From Pelagicoccus sp. SDUM812005 (GTDB lineage Bacteria > Verrucomicrobiota > Verrucomicrobiia > Opitutales > Opitutaceae): 64,000 nucleotides of DNA. Shown here piece by piece: positions 53,436 to 61,475 of this stretch. Within the stretch, counting starts at the first letter, position 1, and each line of letters opens with the position of its first letter. The notes beneath the pieces were generated by a model. It searched no databases and was not told where the DNA came from. It saw nothing but the letters and a program-made list of their open reading frames with translations. The position numbers and the translations under genes were made by a program. The stretch is taken from contig NZ_JARXIA010000001.1 in the NCBI RefSeq assembly GCF_031127875.1, forward strand, positions 62,001 to 126,000. The letters are read 5' to 3'.

Positions 53436-53657
53436 TTAGTTGGCTTCGGGGCGACGTCGCGAAGCCCGCCAGCTGTCGCGGTGCTTGCGGATCCAGTCGA
53501 GCAGGGCTCGTTCGAAACCGATGTCGTAGCCGAGCCGCTCGGACTCGAGCCACTTGTGGCGCAGTATCTCTTCACGCTCGGCGAGAAACTCCTGGTAGAG
53601 GCTCGACTGCTTGACGAACTCGTGCTGACCGCTCGACTTGGTTTTCTTAGATGGCAT
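53436..53657 (-). CDS. Conserved small hypothetical protein
   Basis: A 73-residue, strongly charged and helical protein: Lys-rich start (MPSKKTKSSGQHEFVKQSSL), then LRHKWLESERLGYDIGFERA and LLDWIRKHRDSWRASRRRPE. The WLESERxGYDxGFExALxDW pattern gives the impression of a conserved family, but I cannot name it. No signal peptide or membrane segment. It ends near the rpmG terminator, convergent to rpmG, and a gap of 171 bases separates it from mrp on the same strand. An overlapping plus-strand frame at 53481-53825 looks less protein-like. Confidence 0.6.
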   Translation of the reverse strand: MPSKKTKSSGQHEFVKQSSLYQEFLAEREEILRHKWLESERLGYDIGFERALLDWIRKHRDSWRASRRRPEAN

Positions 53658-53828
53658 AAGGCGCGATTTGCTGCTCAGGCTGAGCGTCCCATTAGTGACG
53701 ATTTGCCTGAAGGAGCATTTACTATAGTGGAAAGCATTGAGGTTAATTTGTTCAAGGCCAACCTTTTTTGCGTCCTAGGAGCCTTAGCTTTCCATCAGGA
53801 AAGTGCCCATGCGCCGCTAATTTGAGCG

Positions 53829-54878
53829 TTAACTCCGTACCTTTGCGAGAAGTCCCTTGGCAATATCCATGAAGACCTTGGCGGCTTGGGAGTCCGGATT
53901 ACCGAGCACGATGGGTTTGCCGGCGTCGCCGCCTTCGCGGATGGATTGGTCGAGCGGAATCTGGCCGAGGAAGTCGGTCTTGAGCTCGGTTGCGGTCTGG
54001 GCTCCGCCGCCTTCTCCGAAAATGTTTTGTCGAGATCCGTCGGGTCCTTCGAGGTAGCTCATGTTTTCGGCGACGCCGAGGATCTTGACGTTGGTCTTCT
54101 CCAGCATGCGGGCTCCGCGCTTGGCGACTTGGGTCGCGGCGGGCTGGGGGGTGGTCACCAGGACGGCTCCGCTGAGCGGTATGGTCTGCACGAGGGAGAG
54201 CTGGGCGTCGCCGGTGCCGGGAGGGAGGTCGACCACGAGGAGTTCGAGTTCGCCCCACTTCACGTTTTGGGAAAATTGCTGGATGGTTTTCATAACCATC
54301 GGTCCGCGCCAGACCACGGGGGTGTCTTCGTCGACGAGGAAGCCCATGGACATGACGCTCAGGTTGTGGCCTTCCATGGGGATGAGGGAGTCGCCTTCGA
54401 CGTAGGGGCGGCCCGAGAGGCCGAGCATCAGCGGAACGGAGGGGCCGTAGATGTCGCAGTCCATGATGCCTGCCTTTTTGCCTTCCCCTTCGAGGAGTTG
54501 GGCGAAGGCGCAGGCGAGGTTGACGGCGAAGGTCGATTTGCCGACGCCGCCTTTGCCGCTGGAGACGGCGATGACGTGCTTGACGCCGGGGATGCCTTCG
54601 GTGGGCGCCGATCCGTCCTTGGGGGCGGCCTTCTTGCCGGCGGTGAGGACGATGGATACGTCGACTTCGGTGACTTCCGGGATGGCTTTGAGAGCTGCTT
54701 CGACCGAGTCGCGAATGGCGGGAGGGATGCTGTTGTCGGAGGTCGTGATCGCGATCGATACGCTTGCTTTGCCGTCTTGGAAATCAACGGAGCGGACGAT
54801 TCCGAAGGAGACGATGTCTCTGCTGAATCCCGGATACTTGACGGTGGCTAGGGCTTGGTTGATTTTTTCGAGGCTCAC
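53829..54878 (-). CDS. mrp: Iron-sulfur cluster carrier protein Mrp/ApbC
   Basis: A P-loop scaffold that delivers iron-sulfur clusters. In 349 residues: an N-terminal DUF59/MIP18 domain (INQALATVKYPGFSRDIVSF), the deviant Walker A VSSGKGGVGKSTFAVNLACA, a Walker B-like GIMDCDIYGPSVPLMLG, and LELLVVDLPPGTGDAQLSLV. The C-terminal CXXC of some Mrp proteins is not seen. The GTG at 54876-54878 gives the family's usual N-terminus; another GTG lies 22 codons upstream (54944). The gene is monocistronic and divergent from tolB. Confidence 0.9.
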   Translation of the reverse strand: MSLEKINQALATVKYPGFSRDIVSFGIVRSVDFQDGKASVSIAITTSDNSIPPAIRDSVEAALKAIPEVTEVDVSIVLTAGKKAAPKDGSAPTEGIPGVKHVIAVSSGKGGVGKSTFAVNLACAFAQLLEGEGKKAGIMDCDIYGPSVPLMLGLSGRPYVEGDSLIPMEGHNLSVMSMGFLVDEDTPVVWRGPMVMKTIQQFSQNVKWGELELLVVDLPPGTGDAQLSLVQTIPLSGAVLVTTPQPAATQVAKRGARMLEKTNVKILGVAENMSYLEGPDGSRQNIFGEGGGAQTATELKTDFLGQIPLDQSIREGGDAGKPIVLGNPDSQAAKVFMDIAKGLLAKVRS

Positions 54879-55013
54879 TCTGGTAGCTGTGTTTCTTAAA
54901 TTTTGCCCTCCTTGCGGTTCCCGCGCTTGCTCTTGCAAGGACACGGACCATAAAGGGCCTTTTCTCAGAAACCTGAAACATTCGCTCCTCTGTCAAGTCT
55001 GCGTTGTTGCCGC

Positions 55014-56222
55014 ATGAATCTCCGTCTAACCAATCTCTATCGAACTGCCCTGTTAATCGCGATGGCAACGCCGTTTTTCGGCCTTGCGCTAGCCCAATAC
55101 GATGGAGGCGTGGTGGAAGTGGTCACGGTGCCCGATTCGACTCCGGTGGTGGTGCGTTCGGGAAATTCGAATACGAAGGCGATTTTGGATACGGCGTTCC
55201 AGATCGATGGCCGTTTCTCTATCGTGCGCTCCGCCAGCGATGCTCACTACACCATTGCGGTGGATCCGGTCGGCTCCAACAGCGCTCGCCTGTCCATCTA
55301 CTCGGGCGTGCCGGAGAAGTTGATGTTTACGGAAACGCTTACTGGCGACTCGTCGCTAAATGCGGTTTACCAAGCGATCGATCGTGCGGTCTACAAGACA
55401 CGTCGCGGCGACAAGGGTTTTTGGGCGGGCAAGCTAGCCTTTATCAACGAGGAGTCCGGCGCTGCCGAGGTTTGCGTTTCGGACCTGCTTTTCCAGAGCG
55501 TGGTGCAGTTGACCAATGATCGCGTCAGCGCCTTGGGGCCTAAGTGGTCGCCGGATGGAAACGCGATCTTGTATACGAGCTACCGTTCCGGCTTTCCCGA
55601 TATCTACAAGTTGGACCTGCGCACGAACAGCCGCCAGGTCATCGCCAATTTTAAGGGATTGAATACGGGAGCTCGCTACAGTCCGGATGGCTCTCGCATC
55701 GCTATGATCATTTCCGGCGGTACCAACTCGGACGTTTGGGTGCGGGAAGCGAGCGGTCGCATGATGAACCTGACCAAGTCCCGCGGCTTGGAGGCAGCAC
55801 CAGCTTGGTCGCCGGATGGGACGCGACTCGTTTTTTCCTCCGACGAGCGGGGCGGGCCTCAGCTCTATGTGATGCCATCGGTGGGCGGCAGCTCGCGCCG
55901 CTTGGCGACGAACGTGAGCGGCGACTGCGCCCAGCCGGACTGGAATCCGGTGTTCGACAACCAAATCGCTTTCAGCGCGGCGATGGGTTCGGGTCGCCAG
56001 ATTATCATTTACGATTCCAAGCTCGGCAAGAGCTTGCCAGCGGTGACCAACGAGAGCGGCGACGCGATCGAGCCGCATTGGCTGAGCGACGGGCGTCACC
56101 TCGTCTACACGCACCGCCGGGCGAATCGCAGCGAGATCAAGATCGTCGATACCTTGACTCGCAAGAGCTACGTCATCTCCGGTCGCCGGGCCAAGGTTTC
56201 CCAGCCGAGTTTCGTACGCTAG
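55014..56222 (+). CDS. tolB: TolB-like periplasmic propeller protein
   Basis: TolB bridges inner-membrane TolA and the Pal lipoprotein at the outer membrane. In 402 residues: a signal peptide (RTALLIAMATPFFGLALAQ), an N-terminal alpha/beta domain (AFQIDGRFSIVRSASDAHYT, AVYQAIDRAVYKTRRGDKGF), then a six-bladed propeller with LGPKWSPDGNAILYTSYRSG, ARYSPDGSRIAMIISGGTNS, and PAWSPDGTRLVFSSDERGGP. The length matches E. coli TolB (about 430). tolQ, tolR and tolA are not adjacent; pal is 3.5 kb away on the other strand. The start ATG at 55014 begins the signal peptide. Confidence 0.88.
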   Translation: MNLRLTNLYRTALLIAMATPFFGLALAQYDGGVVEVVTVPDSTPVVVRSGNSNTKAILDTAFQIDGRFSIVRSASDAHYTIAVDPVGSNSARLSIYSGVPEKLMFTETLTGDSSLNAVYQAIDRAVYKTRRGDKGFWAGKLAFINEESGAAEVCVSDLLFQSVVQLTNDRVSALGPKWSPDGNAILYTSYRSGFPDIYKLDLRTNSRQVIANFKGLNTGARYSPDGSRIAMIISGGTNSDVWVREASGRMMNLTKSRGLEAAPAWSPDGTRLVFSSDERGGPQLYVMPSVGGSSRRLATNVSGDCAQPDWNPVFDNQIAFSAAMGSGRQIIIYDSKLGKSLPAVTNESGDAIEPHWLSDGRHLVYTHRRANRSEIKIVDTLTRKSYVISGRRAKVSQPSFVR

Positions 56223-56280
56223 TCTTGGACCCGCAGCGGCGCTTTATCGCGGCGGCCATTCGAGGCGCCGCGACGCGAAA

Positions 56281-56310
56281 AAGCCGAGCTCCTGATGAAG
56301 CTCGGCTTTG
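56281..56310. terminator. Bidirectional terminator between tolB and sodA
   Basis: AAGCCGAGCT (56281-56290) pairs with AGCTCGGCTT (56299-56308) across CCTGATGA, with A- and T-flanks. It lies between the convergent tolB and sodA genes. Confidence 0.82.
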
Positions 56311-56334
56311 TTGTATTCAAAAAGTTGAGTCGCC

Positions 56335-56940
56335 TTAGAGGGCGGCTTCGTAGTTGGCGTTGGCCGCTTCCCAGTTAACGACGTTCCAGAACGCTGCGAT
56401 GTAGTCGGGGCGGCGGTTTTGGAAGTTGAGGTAGTAGGCGTGCTCCCAGACGTCGAGGCCGAGCACGGGCTTGCCGCCGTCCATGATGGGGGAGTCTTGG
56501 TTGGGCGTGGAGCAAACGCAGAGCTTGCCGTCGCGAACGCAGAGCCATGCCCAGCCGCTGCCGAAGCGTGTGGCGCCTGCCTTGGCGAAGGCTTCCTTGA
56601 AGGCTTCGAAACCGCCGAGCTCGGACTCGATCGCTTCCGCGAGCTTGCCCACTGGAGCGCCGCCGCCGTTCGGTCCGATGACCTTCCAGAAGAAGCTGTG
56701 GTTGGCGTGTCCGCCGGCGTTGTTGCGAACGCCGCCGCGGATGTTTTCAGGAACTGCGTCGAGGTTGGCGATGAGGTCTTCGACGGACTTGGACTCGAGG
56801 TCGGTGCCGGCGATCATGCCGTTGACGTTGTTGATGTAGGTTTGGTGATGCTTGGTGTGATGGATCTCCATCGTGCGAGCGTCGATGTGTGGTTCGAGCG
56901 CGTCGTATGCGTAGTCGAGTGCAGGGAGTTCGTATGCCAT
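56335..56940 (-). CDS. sodA: Superoxide dismutase (Mn-type by signature)
   Basis: The enzyme converts superoxide to O2 and H2O2. In 201 residues: metal ligands H27 ([16 protein letters not shown]), H80 in [18 protein letters not shown]162 and H166 in [18 protein letters not shown]. Gln147 in [11 protein letters not shown] is the outer-sphere Gln typical of Mn-superoxide dismutases (Fe-enzymes place it earlier). Length matches the family. Metal choice is inferred from this residue only. It lies upstream of the tolB terminator, convergent with tolB, and 73 bases from the tadA stop on the same strand. Confidence 0.93.
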   Translation of the reverse strand: MAYELPALDYAYDALEPHIDARTMEIHHTKHHQTYINNVNGMIAGTDLESKSVEDLIANLDAVPENIRGGVRNNAGGHANHSFFWKVIGPNGGGAPVGKLAEAIESELGGFEAFKEAFAKAGATRFGSGWAWLCVRDGKLCVCSTPNQDSPIMDGGKPVLGLDVWEHAYYLNFQNRRPDYIAAFWNVVNWEAANANYEAAL

Positions 56941-57013
56941 AATATTATAGTGTTGGTTTTCGTTGGTTTAGAAAAAAGGGAAGCTCTCTTGATTAAAGAA
57001 AGAAAAAACTTTG

Positions 57014-57547
57014 TCAAATGGAACCTTTTGCCATGTCCCGTTTAAGTTGGAAGAAAGCTTGCAGGAGTTCGAGGCAATCCTCGCGCAGCACGCCGATCTC
57101 GACTTCGAGGCTGTGGTTGATGGTGGGGTAGCTGTTCACGTCGTAGAGGCCGCCGAGGCCTCCCATCTTGGGGTCGGGCACGGCGTAGACGACGCGCTTG
57201 AGGCGGGACATCATGCTGGCGCCGGAGCACATGGGGCAGGGTTCCTTGGTGACGTAGAGGGTGGCTTCGTTGAGGCGCCAGTTCTTGATGGCGTCGCTGG
57301 CCTGGGTGATGGCTAGCATTTCGGCGTGGGCGGTGGGGTCGTTGGTAGACTCGACTCGGTTGTGGGCGGCGCCTACGACTTCGCCTCCGTATTCGATGAC
57401 GGCTCCGATGGGCACTTCGTTTTCCCTCCAGGCGTCGATGGCTTGGTTGTAGGCGAGCTCCATGAAGTAGCGGTCGTCCCGCTGCAGGGCGGAGGGGTAG
57501 CGTTTTTCGAAAGGGCAGTCCGGGGCTGGTTTGGGCGGATTGTGCAT
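57014..57547 (-). CDS. tadA: tRNA-specific adenosine deaminase
   Basis: TadA converts the wobble adenosine A34 to inosine in tRNA-Arg(ACG). In 177 residues: the zinc motif TAHAEMLAI (H74, E76) and PCPMCSGA (C104, C107), within the deaminase core FMELAYNQAIDAWRENEVPIG (in pieces) and the C-terminal helix VLREDCLELLQAFFQLKRDM. The ATG at 57545-57547 is chosen; the frame opens earlier, but those codons form a poor extension. The first about 25 residues (MHNPPKPAPDCPFEKRYPSA) are a Pro-rich extension not needed for catalysis. It is divergent from infA. Confidence 0.9.
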   Translation of the reverse strand: MHNPPKPAPDCPFEKRYPSALQRDDRYFMELAYNQAIDAWRENEVPIGAVIEYGGEVVGAAHNRVESTNDPTAHAEMLAITQASDAIKNWRLNEATLYVTKEPCPMCSGASMMSRLKRVVYAVPDPKMGGLGGLYDVNSYPTINHSLEVEIGVLREDCLELLQAFFQLKRDMAKGSI

Positions 57548-57663
57548 GGTGGAGGCTGTAGGGCTAGGTGGGTATGAATACTCTTGACTAATAGCAAGGA
57601 TATGAAAGGAACGACGCTTCATCTATTCCGCCCTGGCCGGTTCTGCCAGATCTCGATTTATAT

Positions 57664-57936
57664 ATGGCTGACGAAACAATCCAAGTAGAAGGCAAGATAG
57701 TCCAAGTGCTCCCAGGAACCATGTTCCGTGTCGAGCTCGAGAATGGACACCAGGTCCTTGCCCACATCTCAGGAAAGCTTCGTAAGCATTTCATCAAGAT
57801 CACGGCTGGCGATTTGGTAAAGATGGAGATGAGCCCTTACGACCTGAACAAGGCTCGCATCGTCTACCGTCTGCGCAACGCCGCCCAGAACCGCAACGCG
57901 CCGATCCGTTCCTTCGGACCGCGTCGCCGTCGCTAG
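57664..57936 (+). CDS. infA: Translation initiation factor IF-1
   Basis: IF-1 blocks the A site of the 30S subunit during initiation. The first 72 residues are the S1/OB-fold factor ([71 protein letters not shown]). A basic extension ([19 protein letters not shown]) of about 18 residues makes it longer than the usual 72; similar tails occur in Verrucomicrobiota and Planctomycetes. No other translation genes are adjacent. xerD-like follows after 44 bases. Confidence 0.94.
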   Translation: MADETIQVEGKIVQVLPGTMFRVELENGHQVLAHISGKLRKHFIKITAGDLVKMEMSPYDLNKARIVYRLRNAAQNRNAPIRSFGPRRRR

Positions 57937-57980
57937 TTGCTCCTTGCGGGGCAAGGGCTTCGCTTCCAAGCTGCAGTCCT

Positions 57981-58904
57981 GTGGCTAGCAATCTGCTCGA
58001 GGGCGTGGACGATTTCCTCGCCTACCTTTCCTTGGAGAAGGGGCTTTCGGAAAATACCCTGCAAGGGTACGAAAGCGACTTGAGGCAATTCTTGGATCGC
58101 TTGCAGGCGACTTCCCGGCCGAGTAGTTGGAGAGAGGTCACGGCAGCGGACGTGTCGGACTGGATCTACTCACTGAGCGAGGAGGACTATTCAAACGCGA
58201 GCTTGTGTAGAAAATTGAGCGCCGTGCGGGCGATCGACGCTTTTTTGCTGCGTGATCGTTCCATCGAGAAATCGTTCACTGAAATCGTGGTAGGGCCTAA
58301 GTTGCGTCGCAAGGCGCCGTTTACCTTGAGCATCCAGGAGGTGGATCGCCTTTTGAGGGCGCCGGACGAAACGACGCCGCAAGGCTTGCGGGACCGAGCC
58401 ATGTTGGAGCTCTTTTATTCGTCGGGGCTCCGTGTATCCGAATTGTCGGGACTGCAGCTGCAGCAGATCGATCTGGACCTCGGGGCTTTGAAGGTATTCG
58501 GCAAAGGTTCCAAGGAGCGGGTTTGCCCGATGGGCAGCAAGGCGGTGGCGGCCATGGACAATTACCTTCGCAACGCCCGACCCGCCTTGGTGAAGGCCAA
58601 GACGGGGAGCGCGGTTTTTCTCAGCGCTCGAGGGACTGCGATTTCGCGCAAGACGGTTTGGTTTTTGGTGAAGAAGTATACGCAAGCGGCGGGCATCGAC
58701 AAGCCGGTCAAGCCCCACATGCTGCGCCATTCCTTTGCGACCCACTTGCTGACGGGCGGAGCGGATTTGCGCATCATCCAGGAGCTGCTGGGGCATGCGG
58801 ATATTTCCACCACGCAGATCTATACGACAGTCGAGGCGGAGCGTACGCGAAGCGCTCACGAGGAGTTTCACCCGCGTAGTCGAGAAATGGGTACAGGACT
58901 TTAG
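57981..58904 (+). CDS. xerD: Tyrosine recombinase XerC/XerD
   Basis: Xer recombinases resolve chromosome dimers at dif during division. In 307 residues: the N-terminal SAM-like core-binding domain (LLEGVDDFLAYLSLEKGLSE), then the catalytic domain with LFYSSGLRVSELSGLQ (Arg), a Lys in GKGSKERVCPM, HMLRHSFATHLLTGGADLRI (His and Arg) and ELLGHADISTTQIYTTVEAE (His, Tyr nucleophile). It starts with GTG. The remnant of XerC versus XerD choice is not clear from motifs; the RLRH/LSGLQ context leans to XerD. No phage genes are nearby, which supports the housekeeping role. Confidence 0.88.
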   Translation: MASNLLEGVDDFLAYLSLEKGLSENTLQGYESDLRQFLDRLQATSRPSSWREVTAADVSDWIYSLSEEDYSNASLCRKLSAVRAIDAFLLRDRSIEKSFTEIVVGPKLRRKAPFTLSIQEVDRLLRAPDETTPQGLRDRAMLELFYSSGLRVSELSGLQLQQIDLDLGALKVFGKGSKERVCPMGSKAVAAMDNYLRNARPALVKAKTGSAVFLSARGTAISRKTVWFLVKKYTQAAGIDKPVKPHMLRHSFATHLLTGGADLRIIQELLGHADISTTQIYTTVEAERTRSAHEEFHPRSREMGTGL

Positions 58905-58935
58905 GCGCCGGGCCCAAGGGCGTTGGATACGAAAA

Positions 58936-58963
58936 CGGGCGATACTCGTTGGAGTACCGCCCG
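58936..58963 (-). terminator. Hairpin terminator of the Lys/Ala-tailed protein gene
   Basis: CGGGCGATACTC (58936-58947) pairs with GAGTACCGCCCG (58952-58963), with an A-C mismatch. Read on the minus strand it is followed by TTTTCG, so it most likely ends the gene at 58990-59460. Confidence 0.75.
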
Positions 58964-58989
58964 CAAGGAAAAGGTTTATTCAGGGAATC

Positions 58990-59460
58990 CTAGAAGGAAG
59001 GAGTGATGGTGGTTTCCACGCCTGGCTCGGCGACGTCGTTGTATCCACCGCTCCAGTACTCGTCGTTGATGAGTACCTTGAACTCGAAGGCCGTGGTGAC
59101 GCCTGCAATGTCGATGCTCCAGCTGGAGTCGGACTTGCAATCCATGGGGATGCCTTCGGACCAGGAGAGTCCGTTGGCGCTGCCGCGTAGGAAGAGGGTG
59201 TTCCCGAAGCCGATATCGACGTTGGCGACGATAGTGGTTTTGGGAGCTGCTTTCTTAGCGGGCTTTTTAGCTGCGGCCTTTTTGGCGGGAGCCTTCTTGG
59301 CGGGCGCTGGAGCAGCTGCCTTAGTGGCAGGAGCCTTAGCGGCAACCTTCTTGGCGGCCTTCTTGGCGGGAGCTTTCTTGGCGGCTACCTTTTTGACGGC
59401 GGCCTTTTTGACGGCTTTCTTTGCGGCCTTCTTGGCAGCGGCGATAGTAGTCTTTTTCAT
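58990..59460 (-). CDS. Lys/Ala-rich-tailed protein with a C-terminal starch-binding-like domain
   Basis: A 156-residue protein with two parts. Residues 1-about 75 are a Lys/Ala/Pro repeat (AAAKKAAKKAVKKAAVKKVA, KAPAKKAAAKKPAKKAAPKT), like histone H1 or HU-tail proteins. Residues about 76-156 (NVDIGFGNTLFLRGSANGLS, WSEGIPMDCKSDSSWSIDIA, FEFKVLINDEYWSGGYNDVA) resemble a CBM20/CBM48-type starch-binding fold (aromatic residues at the expected ligand sites). No signal peptide is seen, so it is cytoplasmic. It may bring glycogen and nucleic acid or anionic surfaces together. The glycogen phosphorylase here carries a similar tail. An upstream in-frame ATG (59628) is possible, but the ATG at 59458-59460 starts the repeat. 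Confidence 0.72.
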   Translation of the reverse strand: MKKTTIAAAKKAAKKAVKKAAVKKVAAKKAPAKKAAKKVAAKAPATKAAAPAPAKKAPAKKAAAKKPAKKAAPKTTIVANVDIGFGNTLFLRGSANGLSWSEGIPMDCKSDSSWSIDIAGVTTAFEFKVLINDEYWSGGYNDVAEPGVETTITPSF

Positions 59461-59709
59461 GAGTTTGTCTTCTGATTTGGTACCGGTTTTGGTGTTGGAT
59501 TCAACGGAGTGAGAAATGCCAACCGGCTCCCAGTTTCCGCGAATGAACACATACTTTTGCGCAATAGCAACAGCGAGATGTCCTTCGTGCGTTACGCCTG
59601 AGTGACGCCCGCCGTTGTTGCGCTCCATTAGCAGTGGTCGCGCCAGAAATCAAATCTGATCGAAGCTTATTAGCGAGCCTGCATTTCGGCTTAAGCGGGG
59701 ACGCAAAAA

Positions 59710-59734
59710 AGCCCTGCCGGTGATCGGCAGGGCT
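59710..59734 (-). terminator. Intrinsic terminator of pal
   Basis: AGCCCTGCCG (59710-59719) pairs with CGGCAGGGCT (59725-59734) across a 5-base loop. Read on the minus strand a run of six Ts follows, so it ends the pal transcript 28 bases after the pal stop. Confidence 0.9.
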
Positions 59735-59762
59735 CGTTTGGAAAATCAATACAGGTATCCGC

Positions 59763-60341
59763 TTAGCGGATGAGGAGCAGCTCGACCTTGCGCTCTTGGG
59801 CCATCTGGGCGGAGCTGGCGCCTTCGGTGGCCTTGAGGTCGCCTTGGGAGAGCGTCTTCAAGCGGTTGCCGGAAACGCCGAGAGTGATGAGGTAGTCGAG
59901 GGCGCTCTTGGCGCGACGATCGCCGAGGGCGAGGTTGTATTCCTGGGTGCCGCGCCAGTCGCAGTGTCCTTCGAGGATGAGCTTGGCTGTCGGGTTTTGC
60001 TTCAGGAAGTTGGCTGCCGATTCCAAGGTGCCGCGTTGAGTGGGAGCGATCGCGGAGGAGTCGAACTGGAAGAGCACGGGGGAGAACATGCCTCGGTCGG
60101 CGTTGGCGACGAGGGTCGCGATGTCCGCTCCGTCCCAGTCCGTGCCGCGAGATTCGAGCATGTTGCCTTCGCCGAGGTCGATCGGGTTGAAGCCGTCGTC
60201 CATTCCGCCGCCGTTGCCCTGGCCGTAGCCTTGGCCCATCACGGTGTCGAGCGGGTTCGGACGGCGCGGTTTCTTGGAGCAGCCGGAAAATGCGAGAGCG
60301 ATCAAAGATGCGGTGGCGATTAGGACGATTTTCTTGAACAT
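59763..60341 (-). CDS. pal: Peptidoglycan-associated lipoprotein Pal (OmpA-like)
   Basis: Pal anchors the outer membrane to peptidoglycan and works with TolB in constriction and envelope integrity. In 192 residues: a lipoprotein signal peptide with lipobox LAFSGC (C21), a Gly/Asp-rich linker (PLDTVMGQGYGQGNGGGMDD), then the OmpA domain with VLFQFDSSAIAPTQRGTLES, KLILEGHCDWRGTQEYNLAL, GDRRAKSALDYLITLGVSGN and a C-terminal RKVELLLIR. EGHCDWRGT replaces the usual EGHTDxRGT. It is monocistronic and divergent from the CbiX-like gene. Confidence 0.9.
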   Translation of the reverse strand: MFKKIVLIATASLIALAFSGCSKKPRRPNPLDTVMGQGYGQGNGGGMDDGFNPIDLGEGNMLESRGTDWDGADIATLVANADRGMFSPVLFQFDSSAIAPTQRGTLESAANFLKQNPTAKLILEGHCDWRGTQEYNLALGDRRAKSALDYLITLGVSGNRLKTLSQGDLKATEGASSAQMAQERKVELLLIR

Positions 60342-60434
60342 GATGGAGGGCTTGGTCTTCGTATTAAGGGACTATCGGTATTCGCCAAAGTTCGGCAAGA
60401 ATTTACTGGCGAGAGTTTAAGGCGATTTTGGGAT

Positions 60435-61274
60435 ATGGAAGCGAGTGAAGAGTGTATTGTTTTACTGGATAACGGATCGCTGCGTCCGGAGGCGGTGTTT
60501 AGCCTTCGGACTATTGCGATGAATCTGGAGCGAGCGATCGGCAAAAAGGTGCATCCGGTGTCGCTGCTGCACTCGAGCAAGATTCCAGCGGAGAAGCTGG
60601 GCGGAGTGGAAGCGGAGACGTGGAGGCGTTTTTTGCGGCGCCGCATAGAAGGGGGAGTGGTCCGCTTCCGAGTTGTTCCCTTGTTTTTTGGTCCGAGTTC
60701 GGCGATCGCGGACTACTTGCCAAAGGTGACTGCCGAGGTGATCGGTGCTCTGGAAGGTGTGGAGCTACAGGTCGCTCGCCCCTTGGTTGACGCGGAGAAT
60801 CGGAGCGACGATGCGGTTGCTTGCATTTTGGAGGAGCTGCTTATTCAGAAACTGGATACGCAGGAGAGTAAGGCCGCATGCGGAGTGGTAGTGGTGGACC
60901 ATGGCAGCCCCGTGGAAGCGGTGGCGAAGTGTCGGGATTTGGTGGCTGCCCAGCTGGAGAAGCGTCTGGGGGAGCGTGTGCTGGGAGTTGTGGCAGCGTC
61001 GATGGAACGGAGGGAAGGCATGGAGTACGCATTCAACGAGCCCTTGCTCGAATCGGCTCTGGAGATGGCGGCTCAGCGAGGTTGGCAGCGGCTTATCCTT
61101 AGCTACATGTTCTTTTCGCCTGGAAGGCATGCCGGAGCGGGCGGGGATATCGATGAGATCGTGGCTGCCTCCGATTTTGTGAAACGCGGTGGCGAAGTCC
61201 TATCGGCGCCCTTGGTTGGACGGAGCTCGCTGCTCATCGACTTGTTGGCTCGCCGCTACCGGGAGTCTTTGTAG
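60435..61274 (+). CDS. CbiX-like sirohydrochlorin cobaltochelatase (two-domain)
   Basis: A 279-residue protein with two CbiX/SirB-type halves. The second half is well conserved (ACGVVVVDHGSPVEAVAKCR with the active His in DHGSP, EYAFNEPLLESALEMAAQRG, LILSYMFFSPGRHAGAGGDI). The first half is degenerate: LLDNGSLRPEAVFSLRTIAM has DNGS where DHGS is expected, though VVPLFFGPSSAIADYLPKV retains the partner motif. Cobalt chelatases insert Co2+ into sirohydrochlorin for cobalamin; related enzymes insert iron for siroheme. The metal cannot be told here. No other cobalamin or siroheme genes are adjacent. Confidence 0.75.
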   Translation: MEASEECIVLLDNGSLRPEAVFSLRTIAMNLERAIGKKVHPVSLLHSSKIPAEKLGGVEAETWRRFLRRRIEGGVVRFRVVPLFFGPSSAIADYLPKVTAEVIGALEGVELQVARPLVDAENRSDDAVACILEELLIQKLDTQESKAACGVVVVDHGSPVEAVAKCRDLVAAQLEKRLGERVLGVVAASMERREGMEYAFNEPLLESALEMAAQRGWQRLILSYMFFSPGRHAGAGGDIDEIVAASDFVKRGGEVLSAPLVGRSSLLIDLLARRYRESL

Positions 61275-61420
61275 GAGCGACTGGGGTTGCGTTTTTCAGC
61301 GCTTATCGCGGGGCGAGGCCGCGTTCTGCACTGCGGAGGGGCGGCAAGCGTCAGCTCCAGCTTGCGGCGTTTGAGTTTCTGCTGGGACCGATTCCCTGCA
61401 AAATAAATGGAGCCAAAAAA
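61275..61420. repeat. GC-rich palindromic gap sequence
   Basis: This gap holds an imperfect GC-rich inverted repeat (GCAAGC ... GCTTGC at about 61347-61373) and TCGCGGGGCGAGGCCGCG at 61308-61325. TTCTGCACTGCGGAGGGG resembles the CCTGCACTGCTG motif of the element at 4239-4331. No reading frame is supported. Confidence 0.35.
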
Positions 61421-61448
61421 AGGATGGAAGGCCGAGGCCCTCCATCCT
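61421..61448 (-). terminator. Terminator of the NarL-type regulator gene
   Basis: AGGATGGA (61421-61428) pairs with TCCATCCT (61441-61448), with an inner GGCC/GGCC extension. Read on the minus strand seven Ts follow. It lies 28 bases after the stop of the regulator gene (61476). Confidence 0.9.
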
Positions 61449-61475
61449 GCAAAAGAATAATACTCCTAAAAAAGT

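Noticed and set aside
53481-53825. Plus-strand 114-codon frame opposite the 73-residue small protein
   Set aside because: The minus-strand product has a regular, conserved-looking helical pattern; this one does not. I could not exclude it fully.
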